In this document: positions 11,010 to 20,382 of the stretch, in pieces | Position numbering within the stretch: the first letter of the stretch is position 1 | How the letters are laid out: the number at the start of each line of letters is the position of its first letter | Assembly: GCF_016904955.1 (NCBI RefSeq) | Contig: NZ_JADIKE010000037.1 | Location: 124,001-188,000 of the forward strand | From: Dyella flava | GTDB taxonomy: Bacteria; Pseudomonadota; Gammaproteobacteria; Xanthomonadales; Rhodanobacteraceae | DNA: 64,000 nucleotides | Direction: 5' to 3' | Program-made: the position numbers and the translations under genes | Notes under the pieces: model-generated | Databases searched by the model: none | Seen by the model: the letters and a program-made list of their open reading frames with translations, nothing else | Told to the model about the DNA's origin: nothing

Positions 11010-11879
11010 GTGAACACCGCCGTCGCCACTCCGCACATATTTGATGTGACCACCGACAATTTTGAAGCCGATGTGCTCCAAGGGTCGCTCAAGACCCCGG
11101 TGCTGGTGGATTTCTGGGCAACCTGGTGCGGCCCCTGCAAATCCCTTGGCCCGTTGCTGGAAAAGCTGGCCAACGAATACAACGGCGCCTTCCGCCTGGC
11201 CAAGGTCGATGTCGACAAGAATCAGGAACTGGCTGGAATGTTCGGTATCCGCAGCATTCCCACGGTCATGCTGGTGAAAGACGGCCAGATTGCCGACGGC
11301 TTCGCCGGCGCACTGCCGGAAGGCCAACTGCGCGAGTTCCTGTCCCGCCACGTGCAACCGCTGGACGGCGATATCGAGGATGCCGCCGAAGACGAAACCT
11401 TGCTGGAATCGCCCGAGCAGGCCATCAACCGCCTGCAACAGGAGATCGCCGCCGATCCCGGCCGCGCCGAGCTCAAGCTCGACCTGGCCATTGCCCTGGC
11501 CCAGGCCGGACATGCTTCCGCCGCTGAAGCCGAGCTCAACGCCCTGCCCGCCAACCTGGCCACGGATTCACGTGCGGTTCGCCTGCGCAGCCAGCTCGAT
11601 CTGGTGCGTTCGCTTGAAGGCACGCCTTCGCTGGACGTTTTGCAGCAACGCGTGCACACCAATCCGCAAGACTGGGAAGCGCACGATCTGCTGGGCGTAC
11701 GCCTGCTGCTCGGCAACGATCCGGCCACCGGATTGGAGCATTGGCTGCTGCTGCTCGAAAAAGCACGCGACTGGAACGAAGGCCAGGCCAAGAAGCGTCT
11801 GCTGGCGGCATTCAATACGCTCGATGATGCCGAGCTGGTCGGCCGTTATCGCCGACGGATGGCGTCGCTGCTGTTCTGA
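11010..11879 (+). CDS. cnoX: Chaperedoxin CnoX (YbbN-like thioredoxin with TPR-like tail)
   Basis: CnoX holds unfolding, oxidation-damaged proteins and hands them to GroEL or DnaK. The 289-residue protein has a thioredoxin domain (residues ~1-110) with an intact WCGPC active site at Cys40/Cys43, then a helical TPR-like region (AELKLDLAIALAQAGHASAA and so on) of ~170 residues. E. coli CnoX lacks the full CxxC, so this form probably keeps redox activity, as in Caulobacter. The start is GTG, preceded by AAGGAGCC at proper spacing. It is divergent from the pqi operon; a DUF4442 gene follows in the same direction. Confidence 0.92.
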   Translation: MNTAVATPHIFDVTTDNFEADVLQGSLKTPVLVDFWATWCGPCKSLGPLLEKLANEYNGAFRLAKVDVDKNQELAGMFGIRSIPTVMLVKDGQIADGFAGALPEGQLREFLSRHVQPLDGDIEDAAEDETLLESPEQAINRLQQEIAADPGRAELKLDLAIALAQAGHASAAEAELNALPANLATDSRAVRLRSQLDLVRSLEGTPSLDVLQQRVHTNPQDWEAHDLLGVRLLLGNDPATGLEHWLLLLEKARDWNEGQAKKRLLAAFNTLDDAELVGRYRRRMASLLF

Positions 11880-12001
11880 CCGGAAACGGCAGTGTCCTTG
11901 GCAAATTGCACAGTTTTTCAGGCTCGTTGAAACGCGGCACCTAAGCGCGTCGCGTTTCACATCCCCGACTCTCCCTTCTCGCGAACAGCCCCCGCAAAAC
12001 C

Positions 12002-12021
12002 ACCATACGCTTAAGTATGGT
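12002..12021. promoter_or_regulatory. Perfect dyad upstream of the DUF4442 gene
   Basis: ACCATAC and GTATGGT flank a 6-base centre (GCTTAA) about 30 bp before the start codon. The arms are perfectly complementary. It could be a small operator or a weak hairpin in the leader; no regulator is identified. Confidence 0.35.
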
Positions 12022-12051
12022 AGGCTGAGTACTCCTCCCGGAGCACTCCCC

Positions 12052-12537
12052 ATGCGCGCATCCACTTTCCGCCGCCTGCTGAATGTGTGGCCACCGTTCC
12101 TGTTCAACAGCATTCGCGTATTGAGCCTGGCCGATGACTACACCGAGGCGCGTGTGGTGCTGCGCCTGCGGCCCTGGAACCGTAATTACGTGCGGGCACA
12201 GTTCGGTGGCAACCTGTTCGCGATGACCGACCCGTTCTGGATGCTGCTGATCCTGCAACATCTGGGCAACGATCACTACGTGTGGGATAAAGCCGGCGCG
12301 ATCGATTTCGTCGCGCCCGGCCGCAGCGATGTGTATGCGCACTTCAAGCTGGAATCCACTGTGCTGGATGAGCTGCGCGCCGCCGCGGCCGGCGGCGAGA
12401 AAGTGCTGCACTGGTTCGAAGTGCAGATCAAAACCGCGGCTGGCGAAGTTATCGCCATCGTGCGCAAGCAGATCTATGTACGCCTGAAGCCACGCGAGCG
12501 CCCCCGGGAAACGCTGACCCCTTCTAGGGCCTGTTAG
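12052..12537 (+). CDS. DUF4442 hotdog-fold protein, probable thioesterase
   Basis: The 161-residue product matches the DUF4442/YiiD C-terminal family, hotdog-fold proteins related to acyl-CoA thioesterases; the substrate is unknown. Visible family features are an N-terminal amphipathic start (LLNVWPPFLFNSIRV), the AQFGGNLFAMTDPFWMLLI helix, and the WFEVQIKTAAGEVIAIVRKQ strands. A longer frame opens upstream inside cnoX but is only a shadow; the ATG at 12052 with GGAG 8 nt before it was chosen. The last codons (SRAC and stop) lie inside the left arm of a palindromic element, so the C-terminal residues come from the repeat. Confidence 0.82.
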   Translation: MRASTFRRLLNVWPPFLFNSIRVLSLADDYTEARVVLRLRPWNRNYVRAQFGGNLFAMTDPFWMLLILQHLGNDHYVWDKAGAIDFVAPGRSDVYAHFKLESTVLDELRAAAAGGEKVLHWFEVQIKTAAGEVIAIVRKQIYVRLKPRERPRETLTPSRAC

Positions 12538-12793
12538 CACTATTGGCGTGGCCCGCGCCGGGACCTGTTTGCGCGCCAGCCAAGGAAGAGCGAGGGAGTG
12601 TACGTCGGCACACGACTGAGCGATGACGCCGGATGGCGGGCAAACAGACCCGGCCCTGCGGGTTGCCATGGAGTGGCCGCCATGCGGTAGCGCGCGGCTT
12701 GACTTGGCAGCCAGCCAAGCCGGTGCCACGCACTACCACCTGACGGCCACTCCACGGCAACGCGAGCTACGCCAATAGTGCTAACAGGCCCTA
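12525..12793. repeat. 269-bp element with perfect 25-bp terminal inverted repeats
   Basis: The ends are perfect inverted copies, 12525-12549 and 12769-12793, beginning TAGGGCCTGTTAGCAC. Inside are further inverted pairs: CCGGGACCTGTTTGCGCGCC against GGCGGGCAAACAGACCCGG, and GTTGCCATGGAGTGGCCG against CGGCCACTCCACGGCAAC. The whole unit therefore folds as nested stems. The TAG of the DUF4442 gene (12535-12537) and the TAG of the SDR gene (12791-12793, minus) both lie in the arms. There is no transposase or other coding gene. It resembles a non-autonomous (MITE-like) or REP-type unit; mobility is inferred, not shown. Confidence 0.85.
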
Positions 12794-13588
12794 CGTTGGC
12801 GTAGCCGCCGAGCCGGCCAGGATACCGCCGTCGATATTGAGCTCGGTGCCGGTCATGTAGGCTGCCTCGTCGGAAGCCAGCAGCACTGCCAGCGCGGCAA
12901 CTTCCTCGGGCGTTCCAAAGCGCCGCATGGGCGTGTCCTGCACGCAGGCGCGCATATTCGTTTCGCGTTCCGGGCCACGCCCCAGCATCGGCTCCCACAT
13001 CGGCGTGAGAATCGCCGCGGGATGGATCGAATTGCAGCGAATCGCCAGGCCTTGTTCCGCGCAATACAAAGCAACCGTCTTGGTGTGATTGCGCACCGCT
13101 GCCTTCGAGGATGCATAGGCTGCCGCGGCAGGAATGCCCACCAGCCCGGAGCGTGAAGAAACATTGATGATCGAACCACTGCCGTGCTCACGCATGGCGC
13201 GAATCGCCTGCCGGCAGCCGAGGAAAACACCATCGAGATTGGTGCGGTGGACCGCATGCCAATCGTCCAACGAAGCATGCTCGGGATCATGCAGGCGCAT
13301 GCCATCCTCCAGTCCCGTCACGCCAGCGTTGTTGACCAGCACATCGAGCCGACCGTGATCGAGCAGAATTTGCACGATCACGCGCTTCCATGCCATCTCG
13401 ACCCGTACATCCAGATGGCTGTAAGAGGCATTCGGCCCCATCGACTGCGCCGCGGCCTGCCCTTCCGCATCGCGGATATCACTGAGGATGACGATGGCGC
13501 ATTCATCCACGAAAGCCCGCGCGATCGCTTCGCCAATACCACGTGCCGCGCCCGTCACAAGTGCCACCTTGCCTGCAAGACGACCCAT
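12791..13588 (-). CDS. Short-chain dehydrogenase/reductase
   Basis: This is a classical SDR oxidoreductase of 265 residues with NAD(P) binding motif TGAARGIG (residues 12-19), NNAG (86-89), catalytic Ser near 144, and YxxxK (Tyr158, Lys162). The C-terminus has the usual [11 protein letters not shown]. An acidic Asp37 after beta-2 (ILSDIRD) favours NAD over NADP. The substrate cannot be told; it resembles cyclopentanol/3-oxoacyl-type dehydrogenases. The start at 13588 follows AGGGGA; the longer frame to 13702 lacks support. Its stop codon lies in the arm of the palindromic element. Confidence 0.9.
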   Translation of the reverse strand: MGRLAGKVALVTGAARGIGEAIARAFVDECAIVILSDIRDAEGQAAAQSMGPNASYSHLDVRVEMAWKRVIVQILLDHGRLDVLVNNAGVTGLEDGMRLHDPEHASLDDWHAVHRTNLDGVFLGCRQAIRAMREHGSGSIINVSSRSGLVGIPAAAAYASSKAAVRNHTKTVALYCAEQGLAIRCNSIHPAAILTPMWEPMLGRGPERETNMRACVQDTPMRRFGTPEEVAALAVLLASDEAAYMTGTELNIDGGILAGSAATPT

Positions 13589-13746
13589 GCGCTTCCCCTG
13601 TCCACGCTGTAAACACCCATTCTGATTCGAAGCGCTTTGGCGGCTCAAGCACGGCTTGCGGTTTCTGTGTACTGCGGCCGCGGAAAAGATTTCCGCAACC
13701 ATGCCCCCTACAATGAGCCTCCTCCTCCAAACCCACCCCTATCCCT

Positions 13747-14424
13747 ATGCAGCGGTTACGCTTCAAGCGCTACATCATCACCGGCCTGCTGACCTTCATG
13801 CCGTTGTGGGTCACCTGGCTGGTCTTCAAATTCATCCTTGGCGTGCTGGCGGAGCTGGGCGCACCACTGGTTTCGGCGTTGCTCGGCACGCTGGGCGTGG
13901 TCGCACCACAGACCGCCAACCAGCTCAGCCAGAGTTGGGAGACCTATGTCCTGGCACTGCTGCTGACCCTGGCGGCGTTGTACATGATCGGCTTTCTGGC
14001 CAACCGCGTGATCGGCCAACGTCTGCTGCTTGGCTTCGATACCTTGCTGCAGCGGATTCCACTGGTGCAGACCATCTACGGCGGCACCAAGAAGCTGATG
14101 GCGGTGCTGCAAAACAAACCCAGCGGCGTGCAGCGCGTGGTGCTGGTGGATTTCCCGCGCAAAGGCATGAAAGTCGTCGGCTTTGTCACGCGCGTCATGA
14201 TCGAGGAAGGCACCGGCCGCGAGATGGCGGCCGTCTATATCCCCACCACACCCAATCCCACCGGTGGCTATCTGGAAGTGGTGCCGGTCAACGAGCTGAC
14301 ACCCACCGACTGGACCATGGACCAGGCCATGGCCTTTATCATCTCCGGCGGCGCCGTGGCTCCCGATACCCTGCCCGCGTCAGCCGCCAGCCTGCAAACC
14401 GACCCATCCGAGAATCGTGCATGA
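13747..14424 (+). CDS. DUF502 family inner-membrane protein
   Basis: The 225-residue protein belongs to DUF502, conserved membrane proteins of unknown function. It has two strong helices (YIITGLLTFMPLWVTWLVFK and YVLALLLTLAALYMIGFLAN) and then a soluble domain with the family signatures IPLVQTIYGGTKKL and VVLVDFPRKGMKVVGFVT. In many proteobacteria it sits near aspS; here it overlaps an M14 peptidase gene by 4 bp (ATGA), so the two are probably cotranslated. No function is assigned. Confidence 0.88.
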   Translation: MQRLRFKRYIITGLLTFMPLWVTWLVFKFILGVLAELGAPLVSALLGTLGVVAPQTANQLSQSWETYVLALLLTLAALYMIGFLANRVIGQRLLLGFDTLLQRIPLVQTIYGGTKKLMAVLQNKPSGVQRVVLVDFPRKGMKVVGFVTRVMIEEGTGREMAAVYIPTTPNPTGGYLEVVPVNELTPTDWTMDQAMAFIISGGAVAPDTLPASAASLQTDPSENRA

Positions 14425-16229
14425 CGAGGCGTCGCGTGTTTCTGTCCATTCTGCTGGGAGTTTTTGCCGTGACTGCCCACGCCGCCAGCCCGCAAGACAA
14501 CGACTGGATCACGCCCGCCGAAACCTCGCACTTCCACACCACGCCCAGCTACGAGCAGACCCTCGCCTACCTGGAGCGCCTGCAACAGGCCGCACCCGGC
14601 AAGATCAAGCTGGAAAGCTTCGGCATCTCGCCGCAAGGCCGGCCGATGACGGTCGTGATTGCCAGCAGCGACGGCACGTTTAGCCCCGACGCAGCGCGCG
14701 CTGCGCACAAGCCGATCGTACTGGTGCAGGCCGGCATTCACCCGGGTGAGATTGAAGGCAAGGACGCCGGCTTGATGCTGTTGCGCGACATCACGGTCAA
14801 GAACAAATACCCGCACCTGCTTGATCACCTGGTGCTGGTCTACATTCCCGTCTTCAGCGTCGATGGACATGAGAACAGTTCGCCGTACAACCGCATCAAC
14901 CAGAACGGCCCGGACAGCATGGGCTTCCGCGGCCAGTCGCAATACCTCAACCTCAACCGCGACTACATCAAGGCCGACGCGCCGGAAATGCTGGCGTGGC
15001 TGAAACTGTGGCAGACCTGGCTGCCGGATTTCCTGGTCGATGTGCACACCACCGATGGCGCGGATTACCAGTACGACCTGACCTGGTACACCGAGGATCC
15101 GCACAAACTCGATCCCGCCATCGCCGCCTGGCAGAACAAGACCGTCGTCGATGAAGCCATGCCCGCGTATGAAAAACTCGGCCATCTCGCCTCGATCTAC
15201 CTGGAATTCAAGGACGGCCGCGATCCGCGCAAAGGCATCGAAAACTTCGGCTCCGGGCCACGCTTCTCCACCGGCTACGCCGCGCTACAGAATCGCCCTG
15301 CCCTGCTGCTCGAAACACATATGCTGAAGCCGTATGAAGTGCGCGTGCATGCAATCTACGATCTGCTGCACGTGCTGCTCGACGACATCAATCACGATCC
15401 CGCAGCACTGCTGGCCGCTACCGCCAAGGCCGATGCAGACACGATTGCCCGTGCCGAAGACGCCAATGCGACGCTGCCGTTGACCTTCAAATCCGATCCC
15501 ACGCCAACTCCGTTCGAACTGAAGGGCTATGCGTTTACGCAAACGCATAGCGATATTTCCAACGACATCTGGATCCAGTACGACCCGACCAAGCCGCAAA
15601 CCTATCGCATCGACAACTGGAACGGCTTGCTGCCCGACCTGTCGATCACGCCACCCGCGGCATATGTCGTGCCCGCCGAATGGACCACGATTATCGACAA
15701 GCTGAATGCCCATGGCATCGCCTATCGGCGCATCGGCCATACTATGAAAAAAGTCGACGCCGAGTCTTGCCAGCTCGATCATCCCGTCTGGGCCAGCGAA
15801 CCGTTCGAAGGACACCTGATGCTGCGCAGCTTCACGCTGCGCATCGAGCCCACCGAAGTCAACTTGCCACCGGGCTCGGTGATCGTGCCGATGAATCAGC
15901 GCGCCGCCAACGTCGCCATCGAATTATTGGAACCGCAAGCACCCGACTCCCTGCTGCACTGGGGTTATCTCAACGCCATTTTCGAAGCCAAGGAATACGG
16001 CGAACCGCGCGTACTGGAAAAACTGGCGCGCGACATGATGGCGAGGGATCCACAGCTGAAGGCCGAGTTCGAGCAGAAGCTGCATGACGATCCGGCGTTT
16101 GCCGCGGATAGCCGCGCGCGCCTTGAATTCTTTTTCGAACGTTCGCCGTGGTACACCGTGCAGAGCGTGGGCCACTATCCGGTGTTGCGTCTGAATGCGG
16201 CGCAATTGGCGATACTCGGCACGAAATAA
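14421..16229 (+). CDS. Secreted M14-family zinc carboxypeptidase
   Basis: The 602-residue protein begins with a signal peptide (RRRVFLSILLGVFAVTAHAA). The M14 zinc ligands are visible as HPGE (His107, Glu110) and the distal His209 in DVHTTDGAD; LLLETHMLK probably holds the catalytic glutamate region. It is longer than a bare carboxypeptidase domain (~300 residues), with a C-terminal beta-rich region of ~250 residues. It probably removes C-terminal residues from peptides in the periplasm or outside. An open frame extends upstream to 13656 inside the DUF502 gene, but the ATG at 14421, overlapping its stop, gives the signal peptide. Confidence 0.9.
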   Translation: MTRRRVFLSILLGVFAVTAHAASPQDNDWITPAETSHFHTTPSYEQTLAYLERLQQAAPGKIKLESFGISPQGRPMTVVIASSDGTFSPDAARAAHKPIVLVQAGIHPGEIEGKDAGLMLLRDITVKNKYPHLLDHLVLVYIPVFSVDGHENSSPYNRINQNGPDSMGFRGQSQYLNLNRDYIKADAPEMLAWLKLWQTWLPDFLVDVHTTDGADYQYDLTWYTEDPHKLDPAIAAWQNKTVVDEAMPAYEKLGHLASIYLEFKDGRDPRKGIENFGSGPRFSTGYAALQNRPALLLETHMLKPYEVRVHAIYDLLHVLLDDINHDPAALLAATAKADADTIARAEDANATLPLTFKSDPTPTPFELKGYAFTQTHSDISNDIWIQYDPTKPQTYRIDNWNGLLPDLSITPPAAYVVPAEWTTIIDKLNAHGIAYRRIGHTMKKVDAESCQLDHPVWASEPFEGHLMLRSFTLRIEPTEVNLPPGSVIVPMNQRAANVAIELLEPQAPDSLLHWGYLNAIFEAKEYGEPRVLEKLARDMMARDPQLKAEFEQKLHDDPAFAADSRARLEFFFERSPWYTVQSVGHYPVLRLNAAQLAILGTK

Positions 16230-16246
16230 GGCCTGCAACGCCACGC

Positions 16247-16342
16247 GTAGGTTGGGTTAGCGCAGCGTAACCCAACGGAATTCGATCGAAGCGATAAACA
16301 TCGTTGGGTTACCCCCGGATCAAGTCCGGGGTAACCCAACCC
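16247..16342. repeat. GTTGGGTTA palindromic repeat at a convergent junction
   Basis: GTAGGTTGGGTTAGCGCAG opens the unit; CGTAACCCAACGG closes the first hairpin; a spacer ATCGAAGCGATAAACATC follows; the right half reads GTTGGGTTACCCCCGG and CCGGGGTAACCCAACC. It fills most of the gap between the convergent M14 peptidase and multicopper oxidase genes. It may act as a bidirectional terminator (inference). Confidence 0.8.
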
Positions 16343-16360
16343 AGGCATGGCCGTACCGGC

Positions 16361-17983
16361 TCACGCAGCAACCACCTCAAACGGCCGCATCATCTCATTC
16401 GCCTCATGCTCCAGCAGATGGCAATGCCAGACGTACTTGCCCACATAGCCATCAAAACGCACGATGATCCGCGTGACCATCCCCGGCCATGCCTGTGCCA
16501 CATCCTTCCAGCCGGCTTCTTCCGGCGGCGGGGGTTGCGCAGGGCCGGTATAGCGGATGGTCTTTGACGCCAACCATTCACCTTCGTCGAAAGGCCGCCG
16601 ATCCAGAATCTGGAACCGCACCATGTGCAGATGGATCGGGTGCGTATCATCCGTAAGATTGAGCAGGCTCCAGATCTCGGTGCTGCCAAGCACCGGCTTT
16701 TCCGTCACCGGCTCGTGCCAGCGCTTGCCGTTCAACAGCATCAGCATCGGCTCGGCCACGCAGTCGTCGTATTCATCCAGCGTCATCAAGCGCTGGTTGG
16801 TCGCCGCGGATTCGGGTGTGCGCGGCACATCACGCAACACGGCAGGCACGCTGCTGGTGTCGTTGACCCGACCACTGCCGACCCGGAATTGCATGATCGG
16901 CAAGGCATCGTTGATCAGTTCCACCCGCTGGCCGGCCATCGAGGAAAAATCGATCACCAGATCGACGCGCTCAGCCGGCGCCAGCAGCACCCGGGTCTTG
17001 GTCACCGGCGCCGCCAGCAAACCCTGGTCGCTGCCGATCAGCTGGAATGAAGGCTCGCCGGCCAGCTTCAAATGGAAGAAACGCGCGTTGGCCGCATTCA
17101 ATACACGGAAACGATAGCGGCGCGGTTCAACGTCGAGATAAGGCAATAGCGCACCATTGACCAGCATCGCATTGCCGAACACTTCCGACACCCACGGCGC
17201 CTCGCTGTTGCCGGACACGGGGTAATACAACTGGGCACCCTCGGTGAGCAGGCGGTCGCTCAAGGTCAGCGGAATGTCGCGCTCGCCACTCGGCAGTCCC
17301 AGCGATTGTTCATGCGCATCGCGCAGGATCAGATTGCCGAACAGGCCCGCATAGATGTTGAGCCGGTTGATGCCCATCGCGTGGTCGTGATACCAGAGCG
17401 TCGCCGCATCCTGCTGGTTCGGATACGTGTGCAGACGTGATTGGCCGGGCACGTACCAGTCATCCGGATAACCATCGCTGGCGGTCTGCACACGGGCGCC
17501 GTGCATGTGCACGATGGCACGCACTTCCGGCTTGTCTTTCTCGGCACCATGGATACGGTGATCGATCGGCAGGAAATGCTTGCTTGGCAGTTCATTGCGC
17601 CATTCAATGCGCATGGGCACCCCGCTTTGCGCTTCGATGGTCGGGCCCGGCATGCAGCCGCCATACGTCCATACTCGTGTGGGAGGCAGATCGCGATGCA
17701 GGCGCTGCTCGGTTTCCTTCATATCGACACGCACCAGCGTGCCCTGATCGGCACGCAGCACCGGCGGCAACGGCAAGGGGTCGACAAACGGCGCCAGCTT
17801 GGTCGGATCAAGCAGCAGCGGCACATGGGTCTGATCTTGCACCAGATGCTTGCACAACATGCTGCCGCCCATCTTCGGCTTTGGCATCGACTGCATGTCG
17901 TGCGCCAGCATGCTTGCGGGCCACGCACTTGCACCCAGACCGAACATGGACCATTTCAGGAAATCGCGACGTGATGGAGGCAC
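16361..17983 (-). CDS. CotA-like multicopper oxidase, Tat-exported
   Basis: This is a three-cupredoxin-domain oxidase that couples one-electron oxidation of a substrate (phenols, bilirubin or metals) to reduction of oxygen to water. All four copper motifs are present: HMHG (near 159), WYHDH (near 197), HPIHLH and the C-terminal HCHLLEHEANEMM. The fold order and the FRVLNAANARF region are closest to CotA/bilirubin oxidase. The Tat signal SRRDFLKWSMFG is at the N-terminus. The GTG at 17983 was chosen: AAGGA precedes it at good spacing, and the longer frame to 18040 would run through the terminator of the upstream gene. Confidence 0.92.
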   Translation of the reverse strand: MPPSRRDFLKWSMFGLGASAWPASMLAHDMQSMPKPKMGGSMLCKHLVQDQTHVPLLLDPTKLAPFVDPLPLPPVLRADQGTLVRVDMKETEQRLHRDLPPTRVWTYGGCMPGPTIEAQSGVPMRIEWRNELPSKHFLPIDHRIHGAEKDKPEVRAIVHMHGARVQTASDGYPDDWYVPGQSRLHTYPNQQDAATLWYHDHAMGINRLNIYAGLFGNLILRDAHEQSLGLPSGERDIPLTLSDRLLTEGAQLYYPVSGNSEAPWVSEVFGNAMLVNGALLPYLDVEPRRYRFRVLNAANARFFHLKLAGEPSFQLIGSDQGLLAAPVTKTRVLLAPAERVDLVIDFSSMAGQRVELINDALPIMQFRVGSGRVNDTSSVPAVLRDVPRTPESAATNQRLMTLDEYDDCVAEPMLMLLNGKRWHEPVTEKPVLGSTEIWSLLNLTDDTHPIHLHMVRFQILDRRPFDEGEWLASKTIRYTGPAQPPPPEEAGWKDVAQAWPGMVTRIIVRFDGYVGKYVWHCHLLEHEANEMMRPFEVVAA

Positions 17984-18004
17984 TGTGTAGATTCCTTGGA
18001 AAGC

Positions 18005-18038
18005 AAAAAAGCATCGCCCCACCGGAATGGGGCGATGC
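18005..18038 (-). terminator. Intrinsic terminator of the phosphoesterase gene
   Basis: Read on the minus strand: GCATCGCCCC, an 8-nt loop, GGGGCGATGC, then TTTTTT. The 10-bp stem is perfect. It lies 42 bp after the phosphoesterase stop and just before the multicopper oxidase ribosome-binding site, so the two genes are separate transcription units. Confidence 0.92.
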
Positions 18039-18079
18039 ACGATCGCTTGATGCCGCTTTCGATCAGCGCAACAACCTTA

Positions 18080-19714
18080 TCAGTTGTGCGCCAGCGGCTC
18101 GCCGGTCTGCTCGTTGAGGAACAGGCGGCGATTCATCGGGAACGGCATGTTGAAGTCGAACATGCCATTGATCGGGCCGGACAGCGCGTCAAACGAACCG
18201 CCACCCAGACGCTGGCCATTCAACCAGTTGTCTTCGATGAAGCGGGTAATCGAGGCCTGGTCGGTCAGCGTGTGATCCACGTAGTTCTGGCGTGCCCAGG
18301 GTGAAATCACCAGCATCGGCAGGCGCGGGCCAAAGCCGCAGCGACCTTCCACCGGCTTACCGTTGCTGTTGATACCCGGCAGCATGCCGCGTGCCGCGCA
18401 TTGACCGTTACCGGTCAACGAGTCATCACTGCTTTGCGAACCATTGATGTGCGGCGAAGCCTGGTGGTCGTACCAGCCATCGGAGTCGTCATACGCAATG
18501 ATCACGGCGGTATCGCGCCACTCCGGCTGCTTCTCCAGGAAGTTGATCACTTGCGTGACGAAGGCCTGCTCGTCGAGCGGATCGGAATAGCCGGCGTGGC
18601 CATCCTCATAGCCAGGCGCCTTCAGGAAGCTCACCGCCGGCATGTTGTGCGCCTGCACCGCCGAGTAGAAGTCGTTGATGTCGTACTCGTGGTTGGCCGC
18701 GTCACCCTGGTGACCGATCATCGCTACCGAGGTCGGACGCGTGTGGTTCGGATTGGCCGTGCTGGTGTAGTACTGGAACGGCTGGTGATGCGGAATGTAA
18801 TCCGCCTTCACCGTGTTCGTCACCGTCGACAGCGTGCTGCGTGCACAGCCAGTGGTGCCGTTGGTATTGACCGTGCTCAGATCAAAACCGCCTTCGAAGA
18901 AGCCCCAGGTGATGCCCTTGGCATTGAGCAGATCGCCAATATTCTTGCCGCCCATATGCACGCGTGCGCCGCTGGTGGTTGAACACATGTCATCCGTCGG
19001 ATCGGCATCGCTCACCAGCGTGTAGCCACCCTGGCCGTCGGCGAGTTCCACGCCGCCGGCGTCGATCGAATCGACGATGCCGTTGGTCTGGCCGGAAATC
19101 AGATTGATGGCACCCTGCGTGGATGCGCCAAAGGTCGAGCCGTAACTGTTGTCGTTCAACGCAAAGTGCTGTGCGTAGTTCCACATCGCGGTGACGGTAT
19201 TGCCGTCGTAGTAGCCCATCACCTGGCCGTTGCTCTCTTCAGCAACGGTAGCACCCGGCAGGGTTTCACCCGAGCCGGTGTATTCCGGGAACAGATCCAT
19301 CTTGTCGTCGTCGAAGGCCTGTTGTTCCGGCTGGTAATCGTGATCCTGGTCAGCCGTCGCAGCCTGGGCCGGCGAGAGGCGGAAGGGATTGATGGCGCCG
19401 GTACCGTTGCCGGCGTTGGCAGCATTCGGGTTATGCGTCAACAACTCAGGGGTAAAGCCATTGACCTTGGGCGTGAACGGCGCGGGATAGAAAGCCGGCT
19501 CACCCGGAAGATTTTGTGCGTAGGGATACGTACCAAAGTAGTGATCAAAGGCAATGTTCTCCTGAAAGATCACCACTATGTGCTTGATCGGGGTGGCCGT
19601 GCGTACCTGGTTTCCGCCATGTTGATAATCGGCGGAGTCGGGCCCCTGGGCAGACGATGCAACGGACAGCGTAAGCAAACTTGCGGCAAGACATACGGCA
19701 AGACGAGTGCGCAT
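18080..19714 (-). CDS. Secreted phosphoesterase (phospholipase C / acid phosphatase AcpA family)
   Basis: The 544-residue protein belongs to the phosphoesterase family of phospholipases C and AcpA-type acid phosphatases. It starts with a signal peptide (LAVCLAASLLTLSVASSAQG), then the diagnostic IKHIVVIFQENIAFDHYFG with metal/nucleophile-region residues near Glu52-Asn53. Further family motifs are SFLKAPGYEDGHAGYSDP, VIIAYDDSDGWYDH and GPRLPMLVISPWAR. It would hydrolyse phosphate esters in the periplasm or outside. The start at 19714 is preceded by GGAGA; the longer frame to 19921 has no signal peptide at its start. It ends at a clear terminator. Confidence 0.9.
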   Translation of the reverse strand: MRTRLAVCLAASLLTLSVASSAQGPDSADYQHGGNQVRTATPIKHIVVIFQENIAFDHYFGTYPYAQNLPGEPAFYPAPFTPKVNGFTPELLTHNPNAANAGNGTGAINPFRLSPAQAATADQDHDYQPEQQAFDDDKMDLFPEYTGSGETLPGATVAEESNGQVMGYYDGNTVTAMWNYAQHFALNDNSYGSTFGASTQGAINLISGQTNGIVDSIDAGGVELADGQGGYTLVSDADPTDDMCSTTSGARVHMGGKNIGDLLNAKGITWGFFEGGFDLSTVNTNGTTGCARSTLSTVTNTVKADYIPHHQPFQYYTSTANPNHTRPTSVAMIGHQGDAANHEYDINDFYSAVQAHNMPAVSFLKAPGYEDGHAGYSDPLDEQAFVTQVINFLEKQPEWRDTAVIIAYDDSDGWYDHQASPHINGSQSSDDSLTGNGQCAARGMLPGINSNGKPVEGRCGFGPRLPMLVISPWARQNYVDHTLTDQASITRFIEDNWLNGQRLGGGSFDALSGPINGMFDFNMPFPMNRRLFLNEQTGEPLAHN

Positions 19715-20382
19715 GGCAGTCTCCGATGACAGTCGATGGGCACGCCCCCCTAAGCGTGATAACCACCGACCATACTCAGCTCGGATGACAAGCTTGTAAC
19801 AACCAGGCGACGGACGCAGCGGGCCAATATGACAGGTGCGTCGCAACGTCATTGGCATCTGTACCAGCGCCGATGACGCAAGCTTGCTCACGCGCGGCGG
19901 CCGTGCAGACACTCGTCGCATGCATTTCGATACGGCCTATCTTACGAGAATGATTTCACGCAGATATCACGCAATCCTTCGGTCTCTTATTAAGACGACG
20001 CCAACAACGATTTGTTTTTTGAGGATGGTGATGCGCCGAACTGAATGAAACTTCGGAGTCCTCAGCAAGCGAGAGTCCACGTAGTGCACTTAGCTTCATG
20101 ACGCCATGAGAAGACCATGCAGTCCATGAAAGCCTGCATGCTGTTCTGTCTGTTACCACAGGCGAATCCGACCGCTGCCGTAAGCAGCAACCGCAGCGTG
20201 ATGAAAGCGTTCTGCAGGATGGGTGACGAGCAGCCGGCTCCTGCCCACCCATCACACTCAACCCGTTCACTGCCAAAGCCAGCTGAATGCTCATGGATGC
20301 AGCTTCTGCACCACATGACCCTGGTGCGACCTACTCCCCTGCAACCTCAGCAAGACGTTGACGGTGACCTGCAACCAGACCC
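19715..20382. other. Divergent intergenic region, no gene supported
   Basis: This stretch separates the divergent phosphoesterase and M13 peptidase genes. ORFs on both strands (19836-20048, 19956-20294, 20062-20316, 20117-20392) have no recognisable domain, no good ribosome-binding site and atypical composition. Local AT content rises at 19930-20040 (TTCTTATTAAG, GATTTGTTTTTTG), consistent with promoters. Nothing else was recognised. Confidence 0.5.

Noticed and set aside
12525..12793. Calling the 25-bp-TIR unit an insertion sequence
   Set aside because: It is only 269 bp, with no transposase, and no target-site duplication could be confirmed.
19956..20294. 112-codon minus-strand ORF in the phosphoesterase/M13 gap
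   Set aside because: Low-complexity, no domain, no neighbour link; several overlapping frames of similar length exist.
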